From contig CP136067.1 in assembly GCA_032622095.1 (NCBI GenBank), positions 61,144,893 to 61,208,892 of the forward strand: a stretch of 64,000 nt of DNA, written 5' to 3'. This document shows, in pieces, positions 63,442-64,000 of this stretch. A program made the position numbers and the translations under genes. The stretch comes from Siphonodentalium dalli. Taxonomy: Eukaryota; Mollusca; Scaphopoda; Gadilida; Siphonodentaliidae. The notes below the pieces were generated by a model, which ran no database searches, had not been told where the DNA came from, and was given only the letters and a program-made list of their open reading frames with translations. The stretch's first letter is position 1. Each line of letters starts with the position of its first letter.

Positions 63442-64000
63442 TTACCACACAGTCATTCCATATATACATAAACACCACAGACATAACAATATAGTGACCA
63501 ACTGTATAAACGTACACCTAACCCATGACCATGGATGGCCATACAGCCATGAGTCACAATGCAAGCACACCGGGTATAATCCTAAACATGACCCATAACC
63601 ATAGAGTCACTCCTTGTATACCCATTCACCTCACCATTGGCCATACGGTCATCCCATTTATACATATTCTCCACACACACATGGTCAAATAGACATTCAA
63701 TATATACATCAACACCACAACAATGACCACAGAGTCACCCCGGGTATACATATCCACCTCACCAATGGTCATATAGCCACTCGCTTCACACACATACCCT
63801 CACCCATGGCACCTGGTATACTCCTTCATCTGACCTATGGCCATATAGTCACCCCGTGTGTACCTATTCAAAACATTCATACATGATCATGGTCAATCAT
63901 TGTATATATATCCACCTCACCCTTGGCCATGTCACTCCCTGTATCCCTATTTGTCACACCATAGCAGAATAGCCACTCAAGATGTACTAATACTCCCCAG
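63442..64000 (+). repeat. Diverged minisatellite (orientation 1), to the window edge
   Basis: About nine units like those at 56396-57687, for example CCATTCACCTCACCATTGGC, CATACGGTCATCCC. Runs out of the window. Confidence 0.88.

Overview
The window is animal genomic DNA with the look of a mollusc, most likely a bivalve; this is an inference from repeat style and gene structure, not from a species marker. It is dominated by diverged tandem monomers, GACGGACGGACG-type tails, long poly-G runs and dispersed inverted repeats. One gene is certain: a homeodomain-interacting protein kinase (HIPK), read on the minus strand. Three coding exons are visible: 29066-30040 (N-terminus and most of the kinase domain), 12375-12498 and 4866-4988. 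All have canonical splice sites, and their phases (2, 0, 0) join into one uninterrupted 402-residue reading frame. The rest of the kinase domain and the long C-terminal region must lie left of position 1. Introns of about 16.6 kb and 7.4 kb separate the exons.

1-29 kb is HIPK intronic DNA packed with mobile and tandem repeats. Several families share one plan: an array of about 140-180 bp monomers, then a GACGGACGG-rich stretch, then a short terminal hairpin and an A-rich end (2332-2359, 5971-6006, 10393-10424, 12326-12357, 24892-24923, 33269-33297). A 5.03 kb element at 16170-21202 is a giant imperfect palindrome. A 2.57 kb element at 35910-38480 has the same first nine terminal bases (TAGTCCAGG). 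Both carry 3-bp target duplications that can be proved from intact paralogous sites in this window. Two smaller elements (21616-22639, 49901-51035) have GGCC termini and TAA or TTA duplications, as in PIF/Harbinger transposons.

30-41 kb is upstream of the visible HIPK coding start and is again mostly repeats, including an array of near-perfect hairpins (34.9-35.9 kb) that hosts the 2.57 kb transposon. 41-53 kb is different: CpG-richer, poorer in recognisable tandem arrays, with five TGACGTCA octamers and many CACGTG E-boxes. It is a candidate regulatory or 5' region, with several hairpins, a truncated THAP-like ORF (49019-49183) and an unrecognised candidate terminal exon (45645-45920).

53-64 kb holds copies of a repeat family with a minisatellite tail, an inverted minisatellite around 63.3-63.4 kb, a three-unit array dense in TCAAGGTCA/TGACCTTGA nuclear-receptor-type sites (57.7-59.5 kb), and a broken C2H2-like zinc-finger gene (59.5-60.1 kb). 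No rRNA, tRNA or CRISPR array was recognised.
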